This document shows positions 44,083 to 55,295 of a stretch of DNA of 64,000 bases, in pieces. The notes beneath the pieces are model-generated. The model worked only from the letters and a program-made list of their open reading frames with translations, was not told where the DNA came from and did not search any database. Each line of letters starts with the position of its first letter. Position 1 is the first letter of the stretch. The DNA is from Pelobates cultripes (lineage: Eukaryota; Chordata; Amphibia; Anura; Pelobatidae). The stretch covers positions 204,668,240 through 204,732,239 of the forward strand of contig OW240912.1 of NCBI GenBank assembly GCA_933207985.1. The letters are read 5' to 3'. The position numbers and the translations under genes are program-made.

Positions 44083-45407
44083 AGAATAGTTTGTCTTTCT
44101 TTTTTTTTCCATATATCATTTTTATTAGCGAATGTTATCAATGCAAATAATTTCAAAACTTTAACATTTTCATATAACAGAGTAAACAATTGCTATACGA
44201 CAATTTACAACTATTTTTCCTAGATTGACATCAAAGCTTTGCTTAAACGTATTATGCTGTTGTCCTCCGGTAATTGTATCCATATTAGTGTCATTAAAAC
44301 ATAAGAATAACATAGAAAGATAACATAGAGGGAGGGGAATACAGAAAGGAAAAAAGGGGGGGTTAGGTTCACATTGATATTGCTTATGCAACAGTTCTTG
44401 TGACACATACCCTGGCCTTAGAACCCTAGAGCCGATTAAACTGTGGGTCACAAAAGGTATTCAAAAGGTAAATGATCTATTAGAGGGGGATAAAATTAAA
44501 CCATTCCCAGTGCTCCAAAAACAATACTCGCTACCACCGAGAGACCTATTTTTGTACATGAGAGTAAAAAACTTTATGTTTTCCAGGTTAGACACAACAC
44601 ATGATGTACTTCCCGAAGCGGTTTTGAATGTACCCTCAATGCTTTCAGCCAAACACTTGAAACCTCTCTCTCTATGTTACAATGCTCTTCTCCAGGGGCC
44701 TGCAAAAGACAAAATGCCCTCTATGATCCAATGGGAGAAGGAGCTGGGGTATGAGATACTTCTGTCACTTTGGCACGAAGCTATGTCAATTACTAAACGA
44801 GCCTCAAGGAGTTTATCACTCGGGAAGCCTTCTGTAAAATCACCATGAGATGGTACCTGGTGCCATACAAGTTATCACAAATCTATAAGGAGGCATCAGA
44901 GCTATGCTGGAGATGCAAAACACAGATAGGCACTATGCTACACACATTTTGGGATTGTCCGGCCCTGGGAGAATACTGGGACCGGGTGGGGAAATTTATC
45001 TCTGATACCACACTCTATAGAATACCAAAGAAGCCAACCAGCTACCTTCTGCATATCATCCCCGGGCTGATACACCACCCCAACCACAAAGTATTGCTCA
45101 TCATTCTCACGGTAGCTAAGTTAAACTTGGCATTCCACTTGAAGAGCACTACGATTCCCTCGTTAGATACTCTCATACAGAGGGTGAATACGATAAGTAT
45201 TTAAGAGAGAATGGTTAGCAAAACACTGGGTTGTGTAAGTAGGTATGTGAGAGATTGTGAATGCTGGACCACAAATATTGGAAAGGCACAGGACAGCAAC
45301 GCTAACAATGAGGAAACTCATAGGAATAAATAGCTTATGGGGCACCACTTTTGTGTGACTTGAATGTCCGGCCAAGCTCTAGGGTTCTAAGAATGATTTG
45401 TCTTTCT
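44083..45407 (-). mobile_element. L1-type LINE insertion with 5' inversion (twin priming)
   Basis: A target duplication of 18 bp with 16 matches (AGAAT..TTTGTCTTTCT) lies at 44083-44100 and 45390-45407. The left end inside starts with a T-run and TTTTTATTAG, the complement of an L1 3' end with poly(A). The 3' segment therefore runs on the minus strand (44430-44101), while 44431-45389 reads as L1 ORF2 on the plus strand. The two pieces share about 15 bp (CTTAGAACCCTAGAG at 44416, CTCTAGGGTTCTAAG at 45376), showing where they were contiguous in the source L1. This is the expected outcome of twin priming. Confidence 0.82.
44431..45204 (+). pseudogene. L1 ORF2 C-terminal fragment
   Basis: Plus-strand frames carry FPVLQKQYSLPPRDLFLYMRV, then after a frame change near 44845 MRWYLVPYKLSQIY, the zinc-knuckle-like ELCWRCKTQIGTMLHTFWDC (Cys-Cys-His-Cys, near 44905-44960) and the tail to a stop at 45204. 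This is the C-terminal domain of L1 ORF2p, downstream of the reverse transcriptase. Endonuclease and RT domains are absent. Confidence 0.82.
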
Positions 45408-45965
45408 AGTTCCACTACTGCAATTCCTCTGAACTGGTCAATAGCCATCTTCATGAAGTATACAACTCCGGAATCATGGATCAAATTTTAATGCTGCAGA
45501 ACTATTGTTGTTTATATAAAAGTTACTTGAGATGTACATTTCAGATTACTGTATATGACACATAATGAGGCTTTTGATGTCCACATTTTTCATTATATCC
45601 AATAACTCAGGTTATTCTAATTGGGAACACGCTCCAACAAAGGGTCTTGAGTACAGAGCTGAGAGTAGTATGCCACAGACAGCATAAGCGTGATAATTGA
45701 GTCATGACCCACATGAAACACTGCCAACAAATAAGCCCTAGAGCAGAGATATGCTTTCACTGCTTACTGTCTAAAAGTGTCATGCTTGAAATATTTACTG
45801 AATCATTCTATATTCTTCAGTATGTTCCATATGATGTCTCTGGGTCCTAGTGCCTACATAACCTTAAATTAAACACCTTTTACTAAAGTTGTGATCAGAA
45901 GGGCTGCATTGGAAGATTGAACAAGCATGCTTTCCAAATACAGTCCACACAAATCTCACACTCAC
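45408..45965 (-). other. COL16A1: COL16A1 intron, no feature recognised
   Basis: Sequence between the L1 insertion and the 45-bp exon, without coding or repeat signal. Confidence 0.45.
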
Positions 45966-46010
45966 CTCTGGTGGTAGCTCCACTGGCATCCCAGAAGTCA
46001 CCTTCTCGCC
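45966..46010 (-). CDS. COL16A1: COL16A1 micro-exon, GEKVTSGMPVELPPE
   Basis: The acceptor TTTATTTCTAG precedes 45 bases reading GEKVTSGMPVELPPE, and the donor is GTGAGTGTGAG. Reading in phase 0, as required by the exon at 58936-59079, gives this peptide; it continues in phase into CASCAFQLPEAN. It corresponds to RGAKVHQETAADE of human collagen XVI as I recall it, with GEKV/GAKV as the clearest match. The other frame (GREGDFWDASG) breaks the phase and is rejected. Similarity alone is weak; splice sites, phase and order carry the call. Confidence 0.72.
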
Positions 46011-46650
46011 CTAGAAATAAAAAAGATATATATATTATATATTGTATAATTGCATCTAGCTGGAGACACTTTACATACATAGCAATAATAAGTAGTGTGT
46101 GGTTAACAGTAGAAATGTAGGAGATAAGTAGATTTAGAGTGCAAACGTTCACTACCACTAAAATTTGTGCTTCAGGCACATTAGACTCTTACCATCTTTA
46201 GGTTTAAAGCTTGCATAGTATTTTGACACAATTATATTTAGAAATACGCATGACTGGACAGTGGTAAAATAATACTGAAAATCTCTTCAGAAATGTGTGA
46301 AGGAATTGATGACAATATAGACAAAAATCCATAACTTCAAAAACACAAAATACTTCAAAAGCAATGCGCCCAAACCAGGACATAAACCTACACTAGGCAA
46401 GACAAGAAGGATCATATGGGTATTATAAAACTATATAATAATGCTATTAGAACATTATATAATGTACACGTGATTATACAAAGGCTACCCCCAGGATTTT
46501 GAAAGCCTGTGATACCTGTTCATGCTACCAAAAATACACTAAAATGGAAATCCAGGAATTGGTGTTACATTAGTCATTGCTACATTTAAAAAAAATATAT
46601 CTCTCTCTTCATAAGAAAAGCATTCTGAACTTCTAGTGAAAAAGTACCCT

Positions 46651-47153
46651 GTTACTGTCACAGTACCTGTTGTAGCCCAGGCTGATAAACAGCCTGGAGA
46701 CGCCCATATGGTGGAGAGAGACATTTCCCACATTTGCTCTCCTCTTCTCACGCACCGGCTTCATGACAAAAAATATGTTACGGACTGCCAAAACGTTCAA
46801 TTCGACCGTTTTGCGGCGTGGTTATAGAATTAAAGCCTCAGACTATAAAAAGGCACAATAAGGCAAGGATCATTTCCCTGTTGTGGTTCTAGTTTGTTCC
46901 CAATAGTGCTTGTGTATTTTCTGAATTTCTGGTTTATTGAACTCTGCTATCCTAACTATTCTCAATTCTGTAATCCTGTGACTCGGCTATTGGTTTTCGC
47001 TTCTCTGCTATCTGGTCTCTGTGACTCGGCTTGTCCCTGACCATTCTATACCTAACAACATTAAACCCGGCCACTCTAAGGACCGGTATATGTTGTCATA
47101 TTTATTATCATATACACACTGCGTGTTGGGTAGCTAAGTATCGTGACAGTTAC
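46651..47153 (+). mobile_element. Solo LTR with 5-bp target duplication
   Basis: The 493-bp segment 46656-47148 begins TGTCACAGTACC and ends ATCGTGACA, so it has TG...CA ends with an inverted TGTCAC/GTGACA. The pentamer GTTAC flanks it at 46651-46655 and 47149-47153. CTATAAAAAGGCAC near 46845 is a plausible TATA box, followed by a direct repeat of GTGACTCGGCT near 46979 and 47030. No internal coding region remains. Ty3/Gypsy or endogenous retrovirus origin cannot be separated by eye; repeats of this kind are common in frog Ty3 LTRs. Confidence 0.8.
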
Positions 47154-50100
47154 TTTCAGGATGCCACAAATGTCTAGCCACAAATAAGCTGACTTCACCT
47201 CAGAACATCCTATCTCCACCATTATTAATGTTGATTCTGCCACTGTGCCAAAAAACCTTGAACAGCTTTTTACTCTTCAGTTTATACTCACCAGCAATAA
47301 TTTCACACATGGCTGGACTTTCTGAAAAAGGAGTCATGAATGGCACCAACATTTGCAAATCGGTTTATGGCAATGTTGGAAAATGACTACATATGCACCT
47401 AACTCAGCGAACACCATATACATGACATTGTGATCATATGAACAGCAAGTAAAGAGGGACTCCAGAAGGTACATGGAAATTTACTTTTGCACATACAGTA
47501 ACCTCATTATCATGACACTTCCTCACAAATATCAGCCTTTTAGTCCCAGCAGCCAGTATCAATTCTTTATTGTCTTGAAAACTAAAATTCATTACCTACA
47601 ATCAGACATTCAGGTATAATCACACCTGTCACAATGCCTTATACAATAGAGAGAGCCTCCAAAATCTCAGGAAAGACAAGGAAACAGTGGCAGGATTGTT
47701 CCTGTTCGCAGAGCAGGATTAGCCACAAGGCAACCATAAGCCTGCTAGAAATAGAGAATCCTCCGCATTATGTCACACATCCGATGGTGAGGAGCATCCT
47801 GAAAATATACAGAAACAGATGCACCTTTCTCCCTACATAAATTGAAACCTGTCAAAACATAATCCAAATCTCTCTCTCCCACATACACGACAAAATCGTA
47901 TTTGCCATTATCTGGCCATTATCTGGTTATCATCAATGTGATGCATCTAAAAGTGTGTGCCCTACAGCAATCTTTGTGTGTGAATAAGGCTAGCCTTTAC
48001 TAAAAAAAGATCCAACATCAAAACAAAAAACATACACCAGTTACAAATATTATTTCTCAATGGACACAGCATCAGGAACATTATATTACCAGGCGTGTTC
48101 AGCACTCAGAAAGAAAAAAATCAATACAGGTACAATTAATGCACTATTCAACACTTTAAATATTGGCTAATATTGTAGCAAGGAATTTTTATTATGTTAC
48201 AATACTTTTGGACAGCCTGTACTGGCAATCTGCCTGGCATCCTGATTGCCACTCAATTTCTGAAGGGCTTTTAACACCTGCATGGATTGGCTTCGGAAGT
48301 TAAACATTATGCAGCTCAGAACGTTACAGACGAATGATAAATAACTTGTTTCTTGTTGTCCTGGCCTAATGTTCTTGCTTGTAAGAAAGGTACTGTGCAA
48401 ATGTGTTTAAAGGAGAAGGTACATATCACTATGTACAATGTGTGTTAAGAACATTGGTATAAATGTACTTACTACAAGAAAAGCATCAGCTTTACTCTAC
48501 TTGGCTCCTGTAATAACAGTAATATTAGAAGAATGATCTAGGCTTTGTTTCACTGAAATTAGACGCGAATATACACAGCCTCAGTCCCTGAAAGTATAAA
48601 TGATATTAAATAGTATACTTCCATGAGTAAGGCAACAGAAAATACGTGCATTGGGATGATACCATTGCATGGCGTCTCACTGCTTATTAAGAGATATATT
48701 ATACTGATAAGCAAGGGGAATTTCAGAAAAAATGCAAAGTAGAGTATGAGAAGTTAGAGCACTGTAATGAATGTTGGCAGAAACAAGACTGAAATGTGTA
48801 TGCGAGTTTAGAGTATGATTCTGAGCTGAAGGCCAATTGCCAGTAGTAAGGTGAGCAATGTTGTGTGCTAGCTGTGGATTTTTGGGTAGCATGTCCTAAA
48901 TTATTTGTACAAACTGACAGACTTACATTCCTTTGTTATAGTCTAGCTGTATGTGGAATGAATTGTTCCCACACACCAAGAACAAAATCTCTTTTCATTT
49001 CCTTCGTTCTTGGAAGGCTTTTGAAACCTCAGAAGAAGGACATTCTCCACCCCTATCTGGCTCAGCAAACCACTTCCCCACCGTCCGTCTCGTCCCTTTT
49101 CCATATTTCTGGCTGAACATAGCAGTGGAAAGAGTGATGCATGCACACTAAGGAGCATGAATGGAGTTTGTTCTGCAGAATAAGACCTGGGCCTTCACAG
49201 ATTCAGAATGTCAAAGAGACATTCACCGTTCAGTGTGTCAGCATTCTAGATCTACATTTCAACGCCAATTCAAATAATTTTCACTTTTATTTATATATAT
49301 ATTTTAGGTAGGAAAATTGTACACAGTCACAGAGTAAGGGTAAAAATATTACGGTCAATTAGTGGGATTTATAAATAATTATCACAGGAACGGAATTTAT
49401 GTATACGTGTGTATGCATATACAAATATGCACTCGCACACGTCTTTGCTTATTTATATGTACAACAGATGATTTAGTATATTCTTCATTTCAACTGCAAA
49501 GCTAGAGATGGAAAAATTGAGATGACATGTGCTGACCGTCTCAACTAGTGCATTCATGTTTTTTTTATAAAATGTATGAAATTTGGACTCGTTTGGACTT
49601 AGGTTTTTTGAATATCTTTGGCAAAGATTTGTTTTCATTATGGAAATTGTCCAGATGTTAACAAAATGTTGAATTCTGTCACATTTGCATTGAGGGATTG
49701 GGCAATTGTAAAATGAGACAAATGTACGTGTCACAAGGCTTTGATTATATATTTTCTTTGTGCGGCTCTACGGTTTCTTTAATATTGTGGATATATTTAT
49801 AGCATTACAGTGCAGCCAGGGATCTTTCTGAAATCATGCTTAGTTCCCCTGCTATTCCCTTTCTTGGCCAGTTTTTTTCACTGTGTTCCCAAGAAATGGA
49901 GTTTAAAGAGTCTTGCTTAGTCAGCATTTAGATGGAGCCACGTTAAGCAGAAATAAGACGGTTTCTTTCCAAACCCTTCACCACTAATGGTTTTTGAGGT
50001 TTATGTAATGCGTTTCGGGTGGCTTTACCACATCTACCCTTCTCTCCCTCCTTCTTCCATGCTCCTTTTTTTTTTTTTGCATTTTGCTTTATCGTTCTTA

Positions 50101-50639
50101 GATCTACAGACAGCAAGGATCCTCCACAAGCCATCCAACACGTGACCATTTATTAAAGATGAAAAACAGATGAGGGGTTCAAAGTAACATTCAGGGGTTA
50201 TTAGGATTGAACTCATACTGAGAACTGAAAGAACAGATGTGAGGAACAGTTTAACTTTGACACAATTTACACCATGTACTTTAGAATTTATGGATGCTCA
50301 ATAAAAAATGAAATTTCGAATGAATTATTACAAATGAGCCTGCATTGATTTCCTAATAAAACATGTCTTAATTATCCCAACAAAGCAGACATAGTTAAAA
50401 ATCACACTTGTCTAACTACACATTAAACGTTTTAATTCACTAAACATTGAATTGTGGTGAGCTGATAAAGGAGTAAAAAATTGAGCCAACAAAAATAAGT
50501 CAACTCATCCCAGCCCCAGGTAAATGGATATTCTAAGCATTATAACAACCTACACTGAAATGCATTGGTTGTAGTGTAACTACGTACTTTTAACCTAGTT
50601 TTACCAAACACAGTGAGCCTTTTGACCAATGTTACATTA
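47154..50639 (-). other. COL16A1: COL16A1 intron, nothing recognised
   Basis: About 3.5 kb without a supported gene or clear repeat. Open frames at 48197-48400, 48865-49158 and 49453-49734 show no family motif, biased AT composition and no splice fit with the host gene. Confidence 0.45.
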
Positions 50640-50791
50640 GGTTAGAGCAGGGGTCCTCAAACTCTGGCCCCCCAGATGTTGCTGAACTACAACTCCCATG
50701 ATTCTCTGGCTATCTATGTAATTCAAAGAATCATGGGAGTTGTAGTTCAGCAACATCTGGAGTTTGGAGTTTGAGGACCCATGGCTTAGAG
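50640..50791. mobile_element. Palindromic hAT-like MITE
   Basis: The 136-bp element 50648-50783 starts CAGGGGTCCTCAAACTCTGG and ends TTTGAGGACCCATG. The middle is a near-perfect hairpin (TGAACTACAACTCCCATGAT / ATCATGGGAGTTGTAGTTCA). GGTTAGAG (50640-50647) and GCTTAGAG (50784-50791) match at 7 of 8 bases, as expected for an aged hAT duplication. Confidence 0.75.
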
Positions 50792-51457
50792 TATAGATAA
50801 ATGATTGTGTAATTAAATCCCTTGTGCATTAAATGGGTTTATTTAGTTAATAGTGAAGTGTAGTAAACTGAAAAAGAATTTGCTAAATTTATAGTAAAAT
50901 AGCCAAGATGTGATTTAGCTGTGGCTATATTTGGACTGGAAAATATTTCCAAATCAGCATATTTTGCCTGCATTATCAAATTCATTTTTAGTTCACTATA
51001 ATTCTGTTTAATGAATAAAAAAATGTGTCTGGGCCAAGACTGCATATTTTTCCACCATATGTTTCCACCATGTTCATTGGATATAAGCATATTTCTGCTT
51101 CAGAATGAGCCTCACTTAGTTTTGATATTTAAGTTTTTAGAGCTCTATAGACTTTCATCCATGGGAGGTCTGGCAACTGGCAGGGGAACAATTGCCAACT
51201 GGGCTACTAGCACAGGATGCCTGACAATGGGGTCATGGGATGCAGCCCCTAATCATTCTAATGAAAATCAGTGGGATGTGTGTTGTGATGTTTGTTTTCA
51301 TAGTATTGCAGGGGGAAGGAAGCAGGCAGACATTGTGTATGGCCTTAGCAAGCCTGGCATAGTGTGGGTTGATACATGGGTTGGTGGACTATCATCCCAA
51401 AACACTACAGCCACTATCTCTATACTCTATAGTCCTAATTTCTTGTTTTTTTATATA

Positions 51458-52964
51458 CACTGCTAAAAAAAAATAAAGGGAACACTTAAACAACACAATG
51501 TAACTCCAAGTCAATGAAATTTATGTGAAATCAAACTGTCCACAAACTGAAGCAACACTGAGTGACAATCAATTTCACATGCTGTTGTGCAAATGGGATA
51601 GACAACAGGTGGAAATTATAGGCAATTAGCAAGACACCCCCAATAAAGGAGTGGTTCTGCAGGTGGTGACCACAGACCACTTCTCAGTTCCTATGCTTCC
51701 TGATGGTTTGGTCACTTTTGAATGCTGGCGGTGCTTTCACTCTAGTGGTAGCATGAGACGGAGTCTACAACCCACACAAGTGGCTCAGGTAGTGCAGCTC
51801 ATCCAGGATGACACATCAATGCGAGCTGTGGCAAGAAGGTTTGCTGTGTCTGTCAGCGTAGTGTCCAGAGCATGGAGGCGCTACCAGGGGACAGGCCAGT
51901 ACACCAGGAGACATGTAGGAGGCTGTAGGAGGGCAACAACCCAGCAGCAGGAATGCTACCTCTGCCTTTGTGCAAGGAGGAACAGGAGGAGCACTGCCAG
52001 AGCCCTGCAAAATGACCTCCAGCAGGCCACAAATGTGCATGTGTCTGCTCAAACGGTCAGAAACAGACTCCATGAGGGTGGTATGAGGGCCCGACGTCCA
52101 CAGGTGGGGGTTGTGCTTACAGCCCAACACCGTGCAGGACGTTTGGTATTTGCCAAAGAACACCAAGATTGGAAAATTCGCCCTGTGCTCTTCACAGATG
52201 AAAGCATGTTCACACTGAGCACATGTGACAGACATGACAGAGTCTGGAGATGCCGTGAGAACGTTCTGCTGCCTGCAACATCCTCCAGCATGACCAGTTT
52301 GGCAGTGGGTCAGTAATGGTGTGGGGTGGCATTTCTTTGGCGGGCCGGACAGCCCTCCATGTGCTCACCAGAGGTAGCCTGACTGCCATTAGGTACCGAG
52401 ATGAGATCCTCAGACCCCTTGTGAGACCATATGCTGGTGCGGTTGGCCCTGGGTACCTCCTAATGCAACACAATGCTAGACCTTATGTGGCTGGAGTTTG
52501 TCAGCAGTTCCTGCAAGACAAAGGCATTGATGCTATGGACTGGCCCGCTCATTCCCCAGACCTGAATCCAATTGAGCACATCTGGGACATCATGTCTCGC
52601 TCCATCCACCAACGTCATGTTGCACCACAGACTTTCCAGGAGTCGGCAGATGATTTAGTCCAGGTCTGGGAGGAGATCCCTCAGGAGACCATCCGCCACC
52701 TCATCAGGAGCATGCACAGGCGTTGTAGGGAGGTCATACAGGCACGCGGAGGACATACAAACTACTGAGCCTGTAGTGTGTTTTTCCACTTTAATTTTGA
52801 GTGTGACTCTAAATCCAGAAAAATTTGATTTCCATTTTTTCATTTTTGTGTGATTTTGTTGTCAGCACATTCAACTATGTAATGAACAAAGTATTTCAGA
52901 AGAATATTTAATTCATTCAGATCTAGGATGTGTTATTTTTGTGTTCCCTTTATTTTTTTGAGCA

Positions 52965-52967
<3 letters not shown>
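51458..52967 (+). mobile_element. Tc1/mariner element A, about 1.5 kb
   Basis: The left end CACTGCTAAAAAAAAATAAA with GGGAACACTTAAA is mirrored at the right by TTTGTGTTCCCTTTATTTTTTTGAGCAGTG. TA precedes the left end (51456-51457), and the right side opens into a TA run. The length is that of a complete Tc1 element. It encloses a broken transposase gene (51753-52768). Confidence 0.85.
51753..52768 (+). pseudogene. Tc1 transposase of element A (frameshift and lost catalytic Asp)
   Basis: I start at the ATG at 51753 ([20 protein letters not shown]), where Tc1 transposases usually begin; upstream codons in frame show no family similarity. Two helix-turn-helix parts follow ([30 protein letters not shown]), then FTDESMFTL with the first catalytic Asp. 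A single-base shift near 52290-52300 moves the rest to another frame: [38 protein letters not shown] and the end ARGGHTNY. In relatives the middle motif has Asp where this copy has His (MQHNARP), so two of the three DDE residues remain. Length is about 338 residues, normal for Tc1. Confidence 0.87.
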
Positions 52968-52994
<27 letters not shown>

Positions 52995-52995
<1 letters not shown>

Positions 52996-55295
52996 ATCCA
53001 AAAAAATTAACGCACTCAAAGGACTTCAAACCGAAGATGGTGAGTATTGATAATACTTAGCTTTTAATAATTTATCCTTAAAATAAGTTGATGTTTCAGT
53101 CCTACCAAGGGGACTTTCATCAAGACAAATGAAAAACCTTTATTTGTATTGATGAAAGTCCCCTTGGTGGGACTGAAACATCTGCTAATTTTTTTAAGAT
53201 GAATTATTAAAAACTAAATATTATCCAATATAATTTTTTAATACTTTTTTTATATTATTCACATATAAAGTTGGAGTATTATAGATTGATTAATCTATAA
53301 AACAGTTATTATAAGTACGCTTCTCCAATTATACATATCCAAGCTGCCTAGACAATACATAATTTATGCGACTAGAATGATATTTATGTAAAAGAAATCC
53401 TCTCTATAAAAGGTCTGTGGCAGCTTACAAATCGTAGAAAATAAAACAGGACAAGACATGGTCTGCATGGAAGTCCCCCCTCCCTTTATCATACAAATCT
53501 AAAATGAAAAAGAAAGGCCAAATATTTAGCACTCAAGATCTGAATTTAACCAAGGCTCCCAAATTTTTATATATGAACCAAAGCTTTGAAGAGCCGAAAA
53601 ATAGCCTTTATCCACCCTGCATTGAAAATGTACTTGATTTAAAACAGCTATCAGCAAAATGTCCTGCTTTTTATTCCACATTCTTGATATTACTAACTTC
53701 ATGGCCATAAAGATCTGGATAGTCAACAATTTCCCTTGCTTATTTAATCCATCCAGCTTTAAATGTAATAAGGCTTTTTCTGGAGAAGTTATGAGTTTTG
53801 TCTTTAAAATATCTGAGATTATTAGAAAAACCTTAGACCATGTATTGTGGACTAGTCTACAGACCACCATACATGTTCAAATGTTCCTTCCCTTAGGCCA
53901 CATCTCCAACACAGGGCACTGTGATTAGAATCACTTTTATGCATTCTAGTGGGGACTACATGCCATCTATGCATTATTTTATAGTGTAATTCTTGGATAT
54001 TTAAACAAAGGTAACTCTCCCAACGTGTAGTCAGCTATTAGCCCATGCCATGCTATCTATCACTGTGCCAAGGTCTTTATACCATGCAGTCTGGGCTCTC
54101 ACTCCATTTTCCTTTTCAAGGGATTTCAAAAAACATTGAACCTTTGTAAAGATATTTTGATTTGAATGAGCTGCAAAGAGTTTATCTATCAGTTTCATGG
54201 CATTGGGGTTTAAAGTAGTTAGAAGATGCCCAGAAATTTAGTTTTTTTATGTGAATCAGATTATAATAATCCTTTCTTGGGATTTCATATTCCATTATTA
54301 AGTGATTGTATGTTTTTAACTGAGCACCCTCCATAAAGTCAATCACCTTTTTGTTGTTAAACCACTTCATCTTGTTCAGATCTAGTATGTTATATTCAAT
54401 TATTTCGATGGGAGTTTGAGTTATTATTTTATCTCTTAATTCAATGCTATTCTTCATTTTCCACCAGAAAGAAATAATGTTTTTGATTACAAAAATCCCT
54501 TTAGAGTTGTGTATATTTTTTTGGCTATTAAGTTATTCAGCCATAAGAGATTATTATAATTCTTGATATTCAATATTTTTTGTTCAATAATGAACCAATC
54601 TTTAGTTCTAAAGGAATATGAATGAATAGCATGTACATGCATCATTGCGTAAATTCGACTATAAAGGCTCAAATTAGGGGAACACATGCCCCCTTGGACT
54701 TATCTCTATATAAGATTTTTTTTTGCAATTTTTGGTTTCTTTTTTGACCAAATACATTTTTCTACTGTGGATTGAAATTGTGTGCAGAAGAAGAAAGGGA
54801 GTTGAATGGGGATTAGTCTCATATTGTAGAGCCATCTAGGTAATATATGATTTAATAATGTTAATTTTGCCCATCCATGATAGGGGCAGATTTCTCCATT
54901 CTCCCAGTTTTTTTGAAAGTTCATTTAATAGTTCATCACAACTATTTTTTAATTTTGATCCCTAAGTAGTCAATGTATTTATCTTTCCACATGAATGAAA
55001 ACTTATGAGTAAGAATTACCATTTCATTTTTATTCATTCCCACTGACATAGCTTGTGATTAATTAATATTGAGTTTATAGTTAGAGTACTCTCCATATAT
55101 TTTAATCTCATTTAAAAGGTATTCTATCAATGTCTCAGGGTCTGTTAAAGTCAACAGAACGTCGTCTGCATAGAGACTAGCCTTGCTTTACCATCCCCAA
55201 TAGAGATTCCTCTAATTTCCTTATTATCTTTAAGTATTATTAATACTCACTACCTCCTGTTTGAAGTCTTTTGAGTGCGGTAAATATTTGGGATT
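52995..55295. mobile_element. 65-bp inverted repeats framing an L1 fragment
   Basis: Left arm 52995-53059 (CGCACTCAAAGGACTTCAAA, GTGAGTATTGATAATACTTA) and right arm 55231-55295 are reverse complements with few mismatches. Next to the left arm lies a second foldback: GATGTTTCAGTCCTACCAAG pairs with CTTGGTGGGACTGAAACATC (about 53090-53183). The rest is a minus-strand L1 piece that starts exactly at the right arm. Either the L1 landed in a MITE, or a foldback element captured it. Confidence 0.6.
53245..55230 (-). pseudogene. L1-type ORF2 fragment (RT to C-terminus), decayed
   Basis: On the minus strand the piece opens with IRGISIGDGKA and the RT catalytic box YADDVLLTLTDPET (complement near 55140-55180). 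It continues with LNINQSQAMSVGMNKNEM, NFQKNWENGEICPYHGWAKL, LLNHILPRWLYNMRL and IWSKKKPKIAKKNL, and closes with a C-terminal part ending GSYIKIWEPWLNS near 53545. The order fits L1 ORF2p from motif C onward. Frameshifts and stops are frequent. Endonuclease and the RT finger region are absent, a usual 5' truncation, with the cut at the inverted repeat. Confidence 0.78.

Noticed and set aside
45895..46179. GREGDFWDASGATTRG as the collagen exon frame
   Set aside because: It would need phase 1, while the preceding COL16A1 exon ends in phase 0; the phase-0 reading GEKVTSGMPVELPPE fits better.
51816..52473. Minus-strand frames across Tc1 element A
   Set aside because: Shadows of the plus-strand transposase; they show no family motif.
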